Shown in pieces: positions 46,616 through 58,528 of a DNA stretch of 64,000 nucleotides. A program made the translations under genes and the position numbers. Numbering within the stretch: position 1 is the stretch's first letter; each line of letters starts with the position of its first letter. The stretch covers positions 5,007,001-5,071,000 of the forward strand of contig NZ_CP032674.1 in assembly GCF_021730305.1 (NCBI RefSeq), in the 5' to 3' direction. The notes below the pieces were generated by a model. That model worked only from the letters and a program-made list of their open reading frames with translations, ran no database searches and was not told where the DNA came from. This DNA is from Xanthobacter sp. YC-JY1 (GTDB lineage Bacteria > Pseudomonadota > Alphaproteobacteria > Rhizobiales > Xanthobacteraceae).

Positions 46616-47881
46616 ATGACCGCCCCGAATTCCGCCCCGAACGACACGCCCCCCACCCTCGGAACCACCAAGCCCGCCGCGAGGAAGCCGCGCCTGCGGG
46701 AGGCCCTGCTGCTGGGCACCGCTGCGCTCCTCGCGGTGTTCGGCGTGCTCTATGGCCTGCCCAAGGAAGGCGGCGCCCATGCCGACAAGCCCGCCGCGGC
46801 GGCGGCCCCGCCGGCCGTGCCGGTCTCGGTCGCCACCGTCGAGCAGCGCGAGGCGCGCCTGTTCGACACCTTCTCCGGTCGTCTGGAGGCGGTGGAGCGG
46901 GTGGAAGTGCGCTCCCGCGTCGCCGGCGCCATCAAGGCCGTGCACTTCCGCGAGGGTGCGCTGGTGCGGGAGGGCGAACTCCTCGTCTCCATCGATCCCG
47001 AGCCCTATGAGGCCGACGTGGCCGAGGCCGAGGCGCAAGTCGCCTCCGTCCAGGCCCGCCTCGACCTCGCCCGCAACGAGCTGGAGCGCGGCGAGAAGCT
47101 GTTCACCACCAAGACGCTCTCCCAGAGCACCCTGGACGAACGCCTCAATGGCCAGCGGGCCGCCGAGGCCGGGCTCAGGGCCGCGCAGGCGAAGCTCGCC
47201 GCGGCGAAGCTCAACCTCTCCTACACCAAGGTCCGCGCCCCCGTGTCGGGCCGGGTTGGCAAGTCGGAGATCACGGTGGGCAATCTCGTGGCCGCCGGCC
47301 CCGGCGCGCCGGTGCTCACCACCCTCGTCTCGGTGGACCCCATCTACGCCAGCTTCAGCGCCGACGAGGCGACCGTCGCCCGTGCCCTCGCCGGGCTCGG
47401 CGGCGGCGGGGACGTGGCCGACCGGCTCGACCAGATCCCGGTGCTGATGACCCTCGCCTCCGGCGTGCCGCCGGTGGAAGGCGTCATGCAGCTGGTGGAC
47501 AACCAGGTCGATCCGCGCACCGGCACGGTGCGCGTCCGCGCCCGCTTCTCCAATCCGGACGGGCGGCTCCTGCCGGGCCAGTTCGTGCGGCTGGAAATGG
47601 GCCAGCCCAAGGCCGCGCCTGCCGTGCTCGTGAGCGAGCGGGCCGTGGGCACGGACCAGGACAAGAAGTTCGTCTTCGTGGTCGATGCCTCCAACAAGGC
47701 CGTATGGCGCGAAGTGACCCTCGGCGCCCCCGTGGACGGCCTGCGCGTCGTCACCAACGGTCTTGCGGCCGGCGAGCGCGTGGTCGTCAACGGCCTGCAC
47801 CGGGTGCGCCCCGGCGCGGCGGTGACGCCAGAACCCGTCGCCATGCGCGTGAGCGAAGCGGCGGCGACCCGCACGAACTGA
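46616..47881 (+). CDS. RND efflux periplasmic adaptor (AcrA/MexA family)
   Basis: The 421-residue adaptor has an N-terminal membrane anchor (LREALLLGTAALLAVFGVLYGL, no lipobox cysteine) and the adaptor domain order: PVSVATVEQREARLFDTFSGRLEAVERVEVRSRVAG (beta-barrel/lipoyl), a coiled coil with LDLARNELERGEKLF, and the second lipoyl half LSYTKVRAPVSGRVGKSEITVG. The C-terminal barrel is GQFVRLEMGQPKAAPAVLVSERAVGTDQDKKFVFVVD. It pairs with the pump gene 233 bases downstream. No outer-membrane channel gene is adjacent. Confidence 0.92.
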   Translation: MTAPNSAPNDTPPTLGTTKPAARKPRLREALLLGTAALLAVFGVLYGLPKEGGAHADKPAAAAAPPAVPVSVATVEQREARLFDTFSGRLEAVERVEVRSRVAGAIKAVHFREGALVREGELLVSIDPEPYEADVAEAEAQVASVQARLDLARNELERGEKLFTTKTLSQSTLDERLNGQRAAEAGLRAAQAKLAAAKLNLSYTKVRAPVSGRVGKSEITVGNLVAAGPGAPVLTTLVSVDPIYASFSADEATVARALAGLGGGGDVADRLDQIPVLMTLASGVPPVEGVMQLVDNQVDPRTGTVRVRARFSNPDGRLLPGQFVRLEMGQPKAAPAVLVSERAVGTDQDKKFVFVVDASNKAVWREVTLGAPVDGLRVVTNGLAAGERVVVNGLHRVRPGAAVTPEPVAMRVSEAAATRTN

Positions 47882-47928
47882 CGTACCGCCTTCCCGGCCA
47901 AGACCGGGAGGGCCTCCAGCGAATTCGC

Positions 47929-48018
47929 CTCGCCCCCTCCCCGCACGGAGGGGGTCGGGAGAGGGCTGCGCCGGGCGTAATCGCCCCCCTCGTCCGGCGC
48001 AGCCCCTCACCCCCCATT
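47929..48018. repeat. Interspersed palindromic element between RND genes
   Basis: A C/G-rich element that starts CTCGCCCCCTCCCCGC, forms a CCCCTCC/GGAGGGG-type hairpin, then a 15-bp stem GGGCTGCGCCGGGCG (47963-47977) with CGTCCGGCGCAGCCC (47991-48005). This looks like a second family of intergenic repeat distinct from the one at 2621. It may lower the downstream pump expression or protect the adaptor message. Confidence 0.6.
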
Positions 48019-48114
48019 GCCGGACCGATCCCGCGCACAGACCGCTGCGGGGACGGCCGGTTGCGTCCCGCGTTCCGCCCCTTTCATCCAGCCGCCCCGA
48101 GGCGGGAGGGTTCC

Positions 48115-51100
48115 ATGAACCTGTCCAGATTCTTCATCGACCGCCCGATCTTCGCCGGCGTGCTCTCCGTTCTCATCTTCCTCGCCGGCCTCATCGCCAT
48201 GCGGGCCATGCCCATCTCCGAATATCCAGAGGTGGTGCCGCCGCAGGTGGTGGTGCGCGCCACCTATCCCGGCGCCAACCCCAAGGTGATCGCCGAAACG
48301 GTCTCGACCCCGCTGGAGGAATCCATCAACGGCGTGGAGGGCATGCTCTACATGTCGAGCCAGGCCACCACCGACGGCATCATGACGCTGACCGTCACCT
48401 TCAAGCTGGGCACCGACCCGGACAAGGCGCAGCAGCTCGTCCAGAACCGCATCTCACAGGCCGAGCCCCGCCTGCCGGAAGAGGTGCGGCGCCTCGGCGT
48501 GACCACGGTGAAGTCCTCGCCGGACCTCACCATGGTCGTCCACCTCATCTCCCCCAACAACCGCTACGACACCACCTATCTGCGCAACTACGCGGTGCTG
48601 AACGTGAAGGACCGCCTCGCCCGCATCGACGGCGTGGGGCAGGTGCAGTTGTTCGGCGCCGGCGACTATTCCATGCGCATCTGGCTCGACCCGCAGAAGG
48701 TCGCCGAGCACGGCCTTTCCGCCGCCGACGTGGTGCGCGAAATCCGCGCCCAGAACGTTCAGGCGGCGGCCGGCGTGGTCGGCGCATCGCCCGGGGCGCC
48801 GGGTCTCGATCTCCAGCTCTCCATCAACGCGCAGGGCCGCCTCGCCAACGAGGAGGAGTTCGCCAACATCGTGGTGAAGAGCGGCACCAACGGCGAGATC
48901 GTGCTGCTGAAGGACGTGGCGCGCATCGAGCTGGGCGCGTCCGAATATGCCCTGCGCTCGCTCCTCAACAACACCCAGGCGGTGGCGGTGCCGATCTTCC
49001 AGGCGCCCGGCTCAAACGCCATCCGCATCGCCGACGACGTCCGGCTCGTGATGGAAGAGATCAAGGCGAACATGCCGGAGGGCGTGGACTATTCCATCGT
49101 CTACGACACCACCCAGTTCGTGCGCGCCTCCATCGACGCCGTGGTCCACACGCTGCTCGAAGCGGTCGCGCTGGTGGTGCTGGTGGTGATCGTGTTTCTC
49201 CAGACCTGGCGGGCCTCCATCATCCCGCTGCTCGCGGTGCCCGTCTCCATCGTCGGCACGTTCGCGGTGATGTACGTGTTCGGCTTCTCCATCAATGCGT
49301 TGACGCTGTTCGGCCTGGTGCTCGCCATCGGCATCGTGGTGGATGACGCCATCGTCGTGGTGGAGAATGTGGAGCGCAACATCGAGGGCGGCCTCTCCCC
49401 GCGCGAGGCCACCTACAAGGCCATGCGCGAGGTGTCCGGCCCCATCATCGCCATCGCCCTCGTGCTCATCGCGGTGTTCGTGCCGCTCGCCTTCATTACC
49501 GGCCTCACCGGGCAGTTCTACAAGCAGTTCGCCCTCACCATCGCCATCTCCACGGTGATCTCGGCCGTCAACTCGCTGACCCTCTCGCCCGCTCTGTCGG
49601 CGCTGCTGCTGAAGGGTCACGACGCGCCGAAGGACTGGCTCACCCGCACCATGGACCGGCTGTTCGGCTGGTTCTTCCGCGGCTTCAACAAGGCCTTCGT
49701 GCGCGGCTCCGGCGCCTATGGCGGCATCGTGCGCCGTGTCATCGGGCAGAAGGTGCTGATGCTCGGCCTCTACATCGTGCTCGTGGCGCTGACCGGCGTG
49801 CTGTTCAAGGCGGTGCCCCCCGGCTTCGTGCCCGGGCAGGACAAGCAGTATCTCGTCGGCTTCGCCCAGCTGCCGGACGGCGCCACCCTCGACCGCACCG
49901 AGGAAGTGATCCGCAAGATGAGCGACATCGCCCTGAAGGAGCCGGGCGTGAAGTCGGCCATCGCCTTTCCGGGCCTTTCCATCAACGGCTTCACCAACTC
50001 GTCCAACTCCGGCATCGTCTTCGTCGGCCTCGACGAATTCGAGGCGCGCCGCGACCCGTCGCTGAACGGCAACGCCATTGCCATGAAGCTCAACGGCAAG
50101 TTCGCCGGTATCCCGGATGCGATGATCGCCATGTTCCCGCCCCCGCCGGTGCAGGGGCTCGGCACCATCGGCGGCTTCAAGTTCCAGATCGAGGATCGCG
50201 CCGGCCTCGGCTATGCCGCCCTCGACGAGGCCACCAAGGCCTTCCTCGGCGCGGCGCGGCAGGCACCGGAACTGGCCGGCCTGTTCTCCTCCTATCAGGT
50301 AAACGTGCCGCAGCTCTTCGCCGACATCGACCGGGTGAAGGCGCGCCAGCTGAATGTGGCCGTCACCGACGTGTTCGAGACCATGCAGATCTATCTCGGC
50401 TCGTCCTACGTGAACGACTTCAACAAGTTCGGCCGCACTTACACCGTGCGGGTCCAGGCCGACGCCCCCTTCCGCGCCCGCGCCGAGGACGTGGGGACGC
50501 TGAAGGTGCGCTCGGCCACCGGCGAGATGATCCCGCTCTCGGCGCTGCTCAAGGTGCGCTCGTCGGCGGGGCCCGAGCGGGCCATGCGCTACAACGGCTT
50601 CCTCTCCGCCGACGTGAACGGCGGCGCCGCCCCCGGCTTCTCTTCGGGCGAGGCGCAGCAGGCGGTGGAGCGCATCGCGAAGGAAACCCTGCCCAAGGGC
50701 TTCTCCTTCGAATGGACCGAGCTGACCTATCAGGACATCCTGGCCGGCAATTCGGCGGTGTTCGTGTTCCCGCTCGCCATCTTCCTCGTCTTCCTGGTGC
50801 TGGCGGCGCAATACGAAAGCCTGATGCTGCCGCTCGCCATCATCATGATCGTGCCGACCGGCCTCTTCGCCGCCATGACCGGCGTGTGGCTCGCGGGCGG
50901 GGACAACAACGTCTTCACCCAGATCGGCCTCGTGGTGCTGGTGGGGCTCTCGGCGAAGAATGCGATCCTGATCGTGGAATTCGCCCGCGAGCTGGAATTC
51001 GAGGGCCGCACGCCGGTCCAGGCGGCCATCGAGGCGAGCCGGCTCCGGCTTCGCCCGATCCTGATGACCTCCCTCGCCTTCATCATGGGCGTGGTGCCCC

Positions 51101-51324
51101 TCGTCACCTCCATCGGTGCGGGTGCGGAGATGCGGCAGGCCATGGGTACGGCGGTGTTCGCCGGCATGATCGGCGTGACGGTGTTCGGCATCTTCCTGAC
51201 GCCGGTCTTCTACGTGATGCTGCGGGGGCTGGCGGGCAACCGGCCGCTCACCCAGCACGGGCACGGCCTGGCAGGGAGCACGCCGGCCGCGCACGCCCCC
51301 CACGCGCTCCAGCCGGGGGAGTAG
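48115..51324 (+). CDS. RND efflux pump inner-membrane transporter (AcrB/MexB family)
   Basis: The 1069-residue protein is a full-length hydrophobe/amphiphile efflux RND pump. It begins MNLSRFFIDRPIFAGVLSVLIFLAG and has twelve membrane helices in two blocks. The proton-relay aspartates lie in AIGIVVDDAIVVVENVERN of helix 4, and the relay lysine in LVGLSAKNAILIVEFARE of helix 10. Porter domains hold the usual AAxxxV and FTEL motifs. A strong GGGAGGG precedes ATG 48115. It works with the upstream adaptor and an outer-membrane channel encoded elsewhere. Its operon ends at the hairpin at 51387. Confidence 0.95.
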   Translation: MNLSRFFIDRPIFAGVLSVLIFLAGLIAMRAMPISEYPEVVPPQVVVRATYPGANPKVIAETVSTPLEESINGVEGMLYMSSQATTDGIMTLTVTFKLGTDPDKAQQLVQNRISQAEPRLPEEVRRLGVTTVKSSPDLTMVVHLISPNNRYDTTYLRNYAVLNVKDRLARIDGVGQVQLFGAGDYSMRIWLDPQKVAEHGLSAADVVREIRAQNVQAAAGVVGASPGAPGLDLQLSINAQGRLANEEEFANIVVKSGTNGEIVLLKDVARIELGASEYALRSLLNNTQAVAVPIFQAPGSNAIRIADDVRLVMEEIKANMPEGVDYSIVYDTTQFVRASIDAVVHTLLEAVALVVLVVIVFLQTWRASIIPLLAVPVSIVGTFAVMYVFGFSINALTLFGLVLAIGIVVDDAIVVVENVERNIEGGLSPREATYKAMREVSGPIIAIALVLIAVFVPLAFITGLTGQFYKQFALTIAISTVISAVNSLTLSPALSALLLKGHDAPKDWLTRTMDRLFGWFFRGFNKAFVRGSGAYGGIVRRVIGQKVLMLGLYIVLVALTGVLFKAVPPGFVPGQDKQYLVGFAQLPDGATLDRTEEVIRKMSDIALKEPGVKSAIAFPGLSINGFTNSSNSGIVFVGLDEFEARRDPSLNGNAIAMKLNGKFAGIPDAMIAMFPPPPVQGLGTIGGFKFQIEDRAGLGYAALDEATKAFLGAARQAPELAGLFSSYQVNVPQLFADIDRVKARQLNVAVTDVFETMQIYLGSSYVNDFNKFGRTYTVRVQADAPFRARAEDVGTLKVRSATGEMIPLSALLKVRSSAGPERAMRYNGFLSADVNGGAAPGFSSGEAQQAVERIAKETLPKGFSFEWTELTYQDILAGNSAVFVFPLAIFLVFLVLAAQYESLMLPLAIIMIVPTGLFAAMTGVWLAGGDNNVFTQIGLVVLVGLSAKNAILIVEFARELEFEGRTPVQAAIEASRLRLRPILMTSLAFIMGVVPLVTSIGAGAEMRQAMGTAVFAGMIGVTVFGIFLTPVFYVMLRGLAGNRPLTQHGHGLAGSTPAAHAPHALQPGE

Positions 51325-51386
51325 GAGGCGGCCAACCCGCCATTCCGGGCCCAGACCAGCCTCCAGACCGCTCACCCGCCTGCACA

Positions 51387-51418
51387 GCTCCGGCATCGCA
51401 AGATGCCGGAGCTTTTTT
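51387..51418 (+). terminator. Rho-independent terminator of the RND operon
   Basis: GCTCCGGCATC pairs perfectly with GATGCCGGAGC around GCAA, followed by six T. A textbook terminator about 60 bases after the pump stop codon. Confidence 0.93.
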
Positions 51419-51420
51419 AC

Positions 51421-51769
51421 TGCGCTGAACACTTAGGAGATCGCTGGAAGCGCGATTCACATATTCATCTAATCAGAGAAATTTCATTCATTCTTATTGT
51501 AAAATGTAGATAAAATAAAATGTTTGTAGACAAACGATATAAGTATAAATCGCATCCGTTTTCCGCAATGTGGAGATAAATTCCGCGCTCATGTGCACGA
51601 ATGCAAAGCGACCTTCGCACAGATGACGATGACAATTTTGTTATTGCAGCGCACACGCCGTCGTGATTTGCGATAATTTTCCGAATACATAAGTTCGCAA
51701 CGAGACGAAGCCGAGCACACACGGCTCGTCGCCACCTCGTGTACTGGTGGATGTATAGGAAAGAAGACA
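51421..51769. promoter_or_regulatory. AT-rich intergenic region
   Basis: After the terminator the base composition changes sharply: about 350 bases are AT-rich with runs such as TTCATTCATTCTTATTGTAAAATG. No convincing gene is seen on either strand. It is the promoter and long leader region for the small exported protein at 51770. GATAAT at about 51672 is a possible -10 box without a clear -35 partner. The AT-richness is unlike the rest of the window and suggests acquired or silenced DNA or a regulatory leader. Confidence 0.55.
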
Positions 51770-52084
51770 ATGAAGACCCTGAACACTGCGAATATTATTG
51801 CGGCGGCGTTGATTGCCACGGGACTTTCCGCCTCCGCAACTTCCGCATTCGCCGACGAATACGTGACCGCGCTGAACAACGAAGCGCACGCCGTCGCCGC
51901 CGCCGCATATAGCGATGAGGCCCGCCTGCCGATCAATGCTGCGCCTGTGAGCCTCGAGCGTCAGGCCGCCGGCTCCCGCATCCAGGAGCAGCGCGCTCAG
52001 CAGTTCCGCGACAACGCGGAAGCGACCGCTTCCGGCCCGTTCTCGGATACCGACCCGCATTCCGGCGCCGCCCACGGCGGCTGA
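51770..52084 (+). CDS. Small exported protein
   Basis: The 104-residue protein has a signal peptide (MKTLNTANIIAAALIATGLSASATSAFA, cut before DEYVTALN). The mature 76 residues are polar and helical with SLERQAAGSRIQEQRAQQFRDNAE and end in a serine/histidine/glycine-rich SDTDPHSGAAHGG. I do not recognise the family; small DUF4148-like exported proteins look similar. It sits after a long AT-rich region and before a hairpin terminator at about 52173-52215. Codon use is normal for the genome. Confidence 0.72.
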   Translation: MKTLNTANIIAAALIATGLSASATSAFADEYVTALNNEAHAVAAAAYSDEARLPINAAPVSLERQAAGSRIQEQRAQQFRDNAEATASGPFSDTDPHSGAAHGG

Positions 52085-52172
52085 GGAGGGGACTGAGCCG
52101 GGTCTCGCCCATCTGGGCAGAGCACCGCATTCATCAAAATTGAAGACCGCTCCGCGACGTGACCCGCGGACG

Positions 52173-52215
52173 AAGCCCGGCCGAGCGGACTGCCCCGTTC
52201 AGCCGGGCTTTCTTC
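52173..52215 (+). terminator. Probable terminator after the small exported protein
   Basis: AAGCCCGGC (52173-52181) pairs with GCCGGGCTT (52202-52210) with an inner CGG/CCG partly paired; TTTCTTC follows. About 90 bases after the stop codon. Confidence 0.65.
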
Positions 52216-52251
52216 TGTGCGTCGGCTTGGCCGGTTACTCGGGCGAACGTG

Positions 52252-53541
52252 TCACCCCACCCCCATCATCCCCAACGCCTTCGCGAAGAAGTCCGGCCCG
52301 CCGAAATTGCCGGATTTCAGTGCCAGCACCATGGCTTCCCCCGGTTGGCCTTCGGTGCGGAGCAGCGGCACGCCGGGGGCGATCTCGGGGCCGACGAGGA
52401 AGGCGGGGATCTTCAGCCGGTCCACGCTCGCGCCCGAGGTCTCACCGCCGGCCAGCACGAGCCGGCGCACGCCGGCCGCCACCAGCCCCTCGGAAATCGC
52501 CGCGGTACCGTGCTCGATGGCAACGCCCGCCGCATGACGGCCGAAGCGGGCCTGCACCTCGGCCACCTGCTCGGGCGCTCCGCTCGCGGCGATCAGCACC
52601 GGCCCGGACGCGAGACGGGCCTTCGCCCAGTCCAGAGCCGCGGCGACCTCCGCCTCGGGATGGGTCACGAGCCGTTCGGCGGAAAGCCGCAGCACGGGCA
52701 TCTGACCTTCCGCGATGGCAATCTGCTCCAGCGTCGCCTTGGAACAGCTTCCCGCGACCACGGCCGCATAGCCGCCGATGCCGGCCGCCAGCGCCGCGCC
52801 GTCGCTCTGCTGCCGCAATACCCGCCCTTCCGCGATGAGAGCGCGCGCCAGTCCGAGGCCGAGGCCCGAGGCGCCGGTGGAGAGCGGCAGGGCTGCCGCC
52901 GCGACACCTACCGCCTCCAGATCCCGGTCGAACACGGCATCCACAATGGCCGCGGTGCGCCCCTCCAGCGCCAGCTTTTCCAGCCGGGCGGAGACCGCAT
53001 CGGCCCCCGCCGCCACGTCCTTCAGCGGCACCAGCCCGACCCGGCCGGCGCTCTGGCGCGCCAGCACGCGCTTCAGGTCCGAATCCGTCATGGGGTTGAG
53101 GGGGTGGTCCTTGAGCGGGCTTTCATTCAGCGGCACGTCACCGACGAAGAGGTGGCCCATATAGACGGTGCGCCCGGTCTCCGGGAACGCCGGCGTCACC
53201 GGCACGATGGCGGCGCCGGTGGCGATGCGCAGCGCATCGGTGACGGGGCCGATATTGCCGTCGTCGGTGGAATCGAAGGTGGAGCAGACCTTGAACAGGA
53301 TATGCGACGCGCCCCGCCCCTTGAGCCACGCAAAGGCCGCCAGCGACTGCGCCACCGCCTCGTCCGCCGGGATGGACCGGCTCTTGAGCGAGACGACGAC
53401 CGCGTCGGCATCGGGCAGCGCCAGCGCGGCATCCGGCACGCTGATGGTCTGGACGGTGCGCACGCCCTCCTTTGACAGCGTGTTCGCGAGGTCGGAGGCG
53501 CCGGTATAGTCGTCGGCGATGACGCCGAGGGTGAGGGGCAT
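52252..53541 (-). CDS. otnK: Four-carbon acid sugar kinase family protein (OtnK-like)
   Basis: The 429-residue protein matches the DUF1537/four-carbon acid sugar kinase family: GVIADDYTGASDLANTL at the start (the DDxTGA motif), FKVCSTFDSTDDGNIGPVTDAL, and the C-terminal ATP part GLVAAGVRRLVLAGGETSGASV...GVPLLRT and LALKSGNFGGPDFFAKAL. OtnK phosphorylates 3-oxo-tetronate. The usual partners (OtnC aldolase, OtnI isomerase, LtnD dehydrogenase) are not adjacent here. The exact substrate is therefore uncertain. Confidence 0.85.
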   Translation of the reverse strand: MPLTLGVIADDYTGASDLANTLSKEGVRTVQTISVPDAALALPDADAVVVSLKSRSIPADEAVAQSLAAFAWLKGRGASHILFKVCSTFDSTDDGNIGPVTDALRIATGAAIVPVTPAFPETGRTVYMGHLFVGDVPLNESPLKDHPLNPMTDSDLKRVLARQSAGRVGLVPLKDVAAGADAVSARLEKLALEGRTAAIVDAVFDRDLEAVGVAAAALPLSTGASGLGLGLARALIAEGRVLRQQSDGAALAAGIGGYAAVVAGSCSKATLEQIAIAEGQMPVLRLSAERLVTHPEAEVAAALDWAKARLASGPVLIAASGAPEQVAEVQARFGRHAAGVAIEHGTAAISEGLVAAGVRRLVLAGGETSGASVDRLKIPAFLVGPEIAPGVPLLRTEGQPGEAMVLALKSGNFGGPDFFAKALGMMGVG

Positions 53542-53779
53542 ACGAAATCCCTTGGGCTGCTTCTGTTGGGGCGTGGCCGTCGGAGTCGGGCCTTCCCTAA
53601 TCGTTTCGATTAGAGCGCCAAGCGCGGCCTCGGGGAAGACCCCGCGCCGAGGGAAGTGCCATCGCAGAGAGAACGAACCCGGAAAATCCGGTCGCGGCCG
53701 ATTCGGTCACGCCCCGTTCCCGCTGCGTCCCCGCCGCCCGCCCCGGGCTGTGCCGGAACGGGACAGGTCGCGGCCATCC

Positions 53780-56560
<2,781 letters not shown>

Positions 56561-56663
56561 CCGACTCCCCCGGACTCGTCCGCTGCTGCGGCGCACGTCT
56601 CTTTCGACCTTAGTCTTAAGGAAATTGTGCAGGAGCGAAAGGGCGTTCCGGGCGAAGGTGATT

Positions 56664-57614
56664 TCACGCGGAGAGAAGACGGGCCTCGGCGACCCGGGCG
56701 GCACCGGACATCACGGCGAAGATGGAGGAGAAGAATCGCTCCACCGCATCCCGCCCGAGCGGTGAGAGGCAGCCCGTGCCGCGCGCGCCACGTTCCACCA
56801 GCCCGCGCTCCTCGCTCAGGCGCAGCAAATCGAGCACATGCGCCCGCGACAGGTGGAAGCGGCGGGAGAGATTGGCGATGGAGGGCGGCTCTTCGCGGGC
56901 GGATTCGGCGGTGAACAAAGCGAGAAGCACCATCAGGCCGCCGTCCCGGTCCACCAGATCGAGCAGCTCCGGGGCGGCGGAGACGGGCCGGAAGCCGGAG
57001 AGGAAGGCCTCGCCCAGCGTCACCGCGAGAACCCGCGTGAAGGCGGGATCCGCGAGGCGGGGGGCGAGCCGGGCGAGTTCCGGATCGAACGCGCTGCCGG
57101 CGTCGAACACGAGGCGCCACCGCTGGTGCTGGAGCGCGACGAGCTTCTCCTGCGGCATCAGCGGCTTCACCCGGCGATCCTCGGCCGGCTCCGCCGACGT
57201 CAGATAGCCGCCCCATCGCATGAGGGCGAGCATCGCCTTCGCGCGTCCCCGGCTGCACAGGCCGGTGGAGGTGCACAGGGCCACGATCCGCGCGGCGGTG
57301 AGCCCGCCGCCCTCGGCCGGCGGCAAAGCGTCGAGATAGAGCACCATGAGGCCGAACATGTTGCGGCCGCGATCACTAAGCACGCGGTTGAGCAGCCGGT
57401 TGCCGCTGTAGAGCGCGCTGATCTGGCCGACGAGTTGCGCCACCGCCCGCGGGAAGGCGGGATGGGCGAGGATCGCGCTCCGCGCCTCGTCACCGCACGC
57501 CGCATTGAGCCAGTCCACGGCCGTCCCTGCCCGCACAGCCACCAGCCCCAGCACCCGCGCCTCCGCCACATCGTCCCGCAACGGCCCAATGCCAGTGGGG
57601 CCAAGAATCGCCAT
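56664..57614 (-). CDS. Unknown winged-helix-like protein
   Basis: The 316-residue protein has no signal peptide. Two regions look like DNA-binding wings: [36 protein letters not shown] near 103-138 and [34 protein letters not shown] near 246-280, each followed by a MarR/wHTH-like strand. I do not recognise a named family; it could be a two-wHTH regulator. It is read towards ppc with a 103-base gap, so it could affect or share the ppc transcript. Confidence 0.65.
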   Translation of the reverse strand: MAILGPTGIGPLRDDVAEARVLGLVAVRAGTAVDWLNAACGDEARSAILAHPAFPRAVAQLVGQISALYSGNRLLNRVLSDRGRNMFGLMVLYLDALPPAEGGGLTAARIVALCTSTGLCSRGRAKAMLALMRWGGYLTSAEPAEDRRVKPLMPQEKLVALQHQRWRLVFDAGSAFDPELARLAPRLADPAFTRVLAVTLGEAFLSGFRPVSAAPELLDLVDRDGGLMVLLALFTAESAREEPPSIANLSRRFHLSRAHVLDLLRLSEERGLVERGARGTGCLSPLGRDAVERFFSSIFAVMSGAARVAEARLLSA

Positions 57615-57715
57615 TGCGGTATAGCAGGATGACGCCTAGCTGACCCGAAGTCACCTCGGCGCGATGTCAACCCGGGCGTCACGCACAGGTGTCTGCTAAG
57701 GATGCCGAGGCTGCC

Positions 57716-58054
57716 ATGCGCCTGCTGACACGTTCCGCTTTCCTCGCCGCCACCCTCGCCGCACTGCCGCCGGCCGCCGTCGTCACCTTCGCGACGACCG
57801 CCCCTGCCGGCGCCGTCGTCTATTGCAGGACCGTCGGCGTGCCGAAGGGCTGCGTCGCCCGTCCCACCGCCCCCGCGGCGCGCGCTGCCGTCCATTGCAC
57901 CCGGCCCGGCTATCCCGCAGGCTGCGTGCCGGGCGCCGGAGCCCCGGGCGTGGGCGTCACCCCCGGCGTCGGCGTCGGTGCGCCCGGTGTCGGTGTCGCG
58001 CCCGGAGTCGGCGTGAATGCCGGCGGCCCGGTCAACCGCGTCGGCGTGCGCTGA
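57716..58054 (+). CDS. Small exported protein with repeated Cys and PGVGV motifs
   Basis: The 112-residue protein has a signal peptide (MRLLTRSAFLAATLAALPPAAVVTFATTAPAGA). The mature part begins with two copies of a C-x(3)-G-x-P-x-GC unit, VYCRTVGVPKGCV and VHCTRPGYPAGCV. Four PGVGV repeats follow (57941-58015). The cysteine pairs suggest disulfides and the PGVGV stretch is elastin-like. Family not recognised. It is on the same strand as the next small exported gene, 36 bases away, and the two share a terminator. Confidence 0.72.
   Translation: MRLLTRSAFLAATLAALPPAAVVTFATTAPAGAVVYCRTVGVPKGCVARPTAPAARAAVHCTRPGYPAGCVPGAGAPGVGVTPGVGVGAPGVGVAPGVGVNAGGPVNRVGVR
57941..58015 (+). repeat. Tandem PGVGV-coding repeat
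   Basis: Four PGVGV units in a row (A-PGVGV, T-PGVGV, GA-PGVGV, A-PGVGV) inside the exported protein at 57716. The DNA copies are near-identical at the GGCGTCGGCGTC core. Low-complexity tail. Confidence 0.7.
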
Positions 58055-58089
58055 TCGCGCATCCTGAAATCCACTGGAGGCAACACCCC

Positions 58090-58362
58090 ATGAAGTCCCT
58101 GCTCTGCGCCGCCGCCCTCACCCTCGCCTGCGCCGCCCCCGCGCTTGCCGACAAGGCCTCGGCCGACCAGTGCGCCGCCAATCTCGGCGCCGACGCCAAG
58201 GCCATCTATGCCGCCGCTGCCCCGGGCTTCGCCAGCGCTGCCGATCCGCGCGCGCTCGTGACCGAGAAGACCAAGGCCCTGGTGCAGTCCGGCGCCGTCT
58301 CCATGAGCGGCGCCCGCCCCGCCGCCGAGGCGGCCGGCGCCTGCCTCACCCAGCTGCGCTGA
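58090..58362 (+). CDS. Small exported alanine-rich protein
   Basis: The 90-residue protein has a signal peptide (MKSLLCAAALTLACAAPALA, cut before DKASADQ). The mature 70 residues are helical with two cysteines (DQCAANLG and GACLTQLR) that could form one disulfide. I do not recognise the family. It follows the previous small exported gene by 36 bases, preceded by ACTGGAGGCAAC as a ribosome site, and is followed by a strong terminator. Confidence 0.75.
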   Translation: MKSLLCAAALTLACAAPALADKASADQCAANLGADAKAIYAAAAPGFASAADPRALVTEKTKALVQSGAVSMSGARPAAEAAGACLTQLR

Positions 58363-58370
58363 ACCATACC

Positions 58371-58403
58371 GGCCGTCGGCTCCAGGCGAGCCGACGGCCT
58401 TTT
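58371..58403 (+). terminator. Rho-independent terminator
   Basis: GGCCGTCGGCTC pairs perfectly with GAGCCGACGGCC around CAGGC, followed by TTTTCTT. Ends the two small exported-protein genes. Confidence 0.9.
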
Positions 58404-58528
58404 CTTGCGTTCGAGGCCGGCGGCGTGTTGCGCCCGAGACGTTGGCCGGGGCAATGGCCCAGAGCGCTTGCCCGAAGCGGCCGCGCGGGTCTAAGGCTGG
58501 CGTCTTCCCCGCCTAGACCGACCGGCCC

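Noticed and set aside
49012-51432. Long minus-strand open frame opposite the RND pump gene
   Set aside because: Antisense shadow of a clear RND transporter; translation is low complexity.
51465-51770. Minus-strand open frame in the AT-rich region
   Set aside because: Translation shows no signal, domain or ribosome site and the region fits a promoter leader better.
57941-58015. PGVGV repeat as a mobile or CRISPR-like repeat
   Set aside because: It is in frame inside an exported protein and best read as a low-complexity protein tail.
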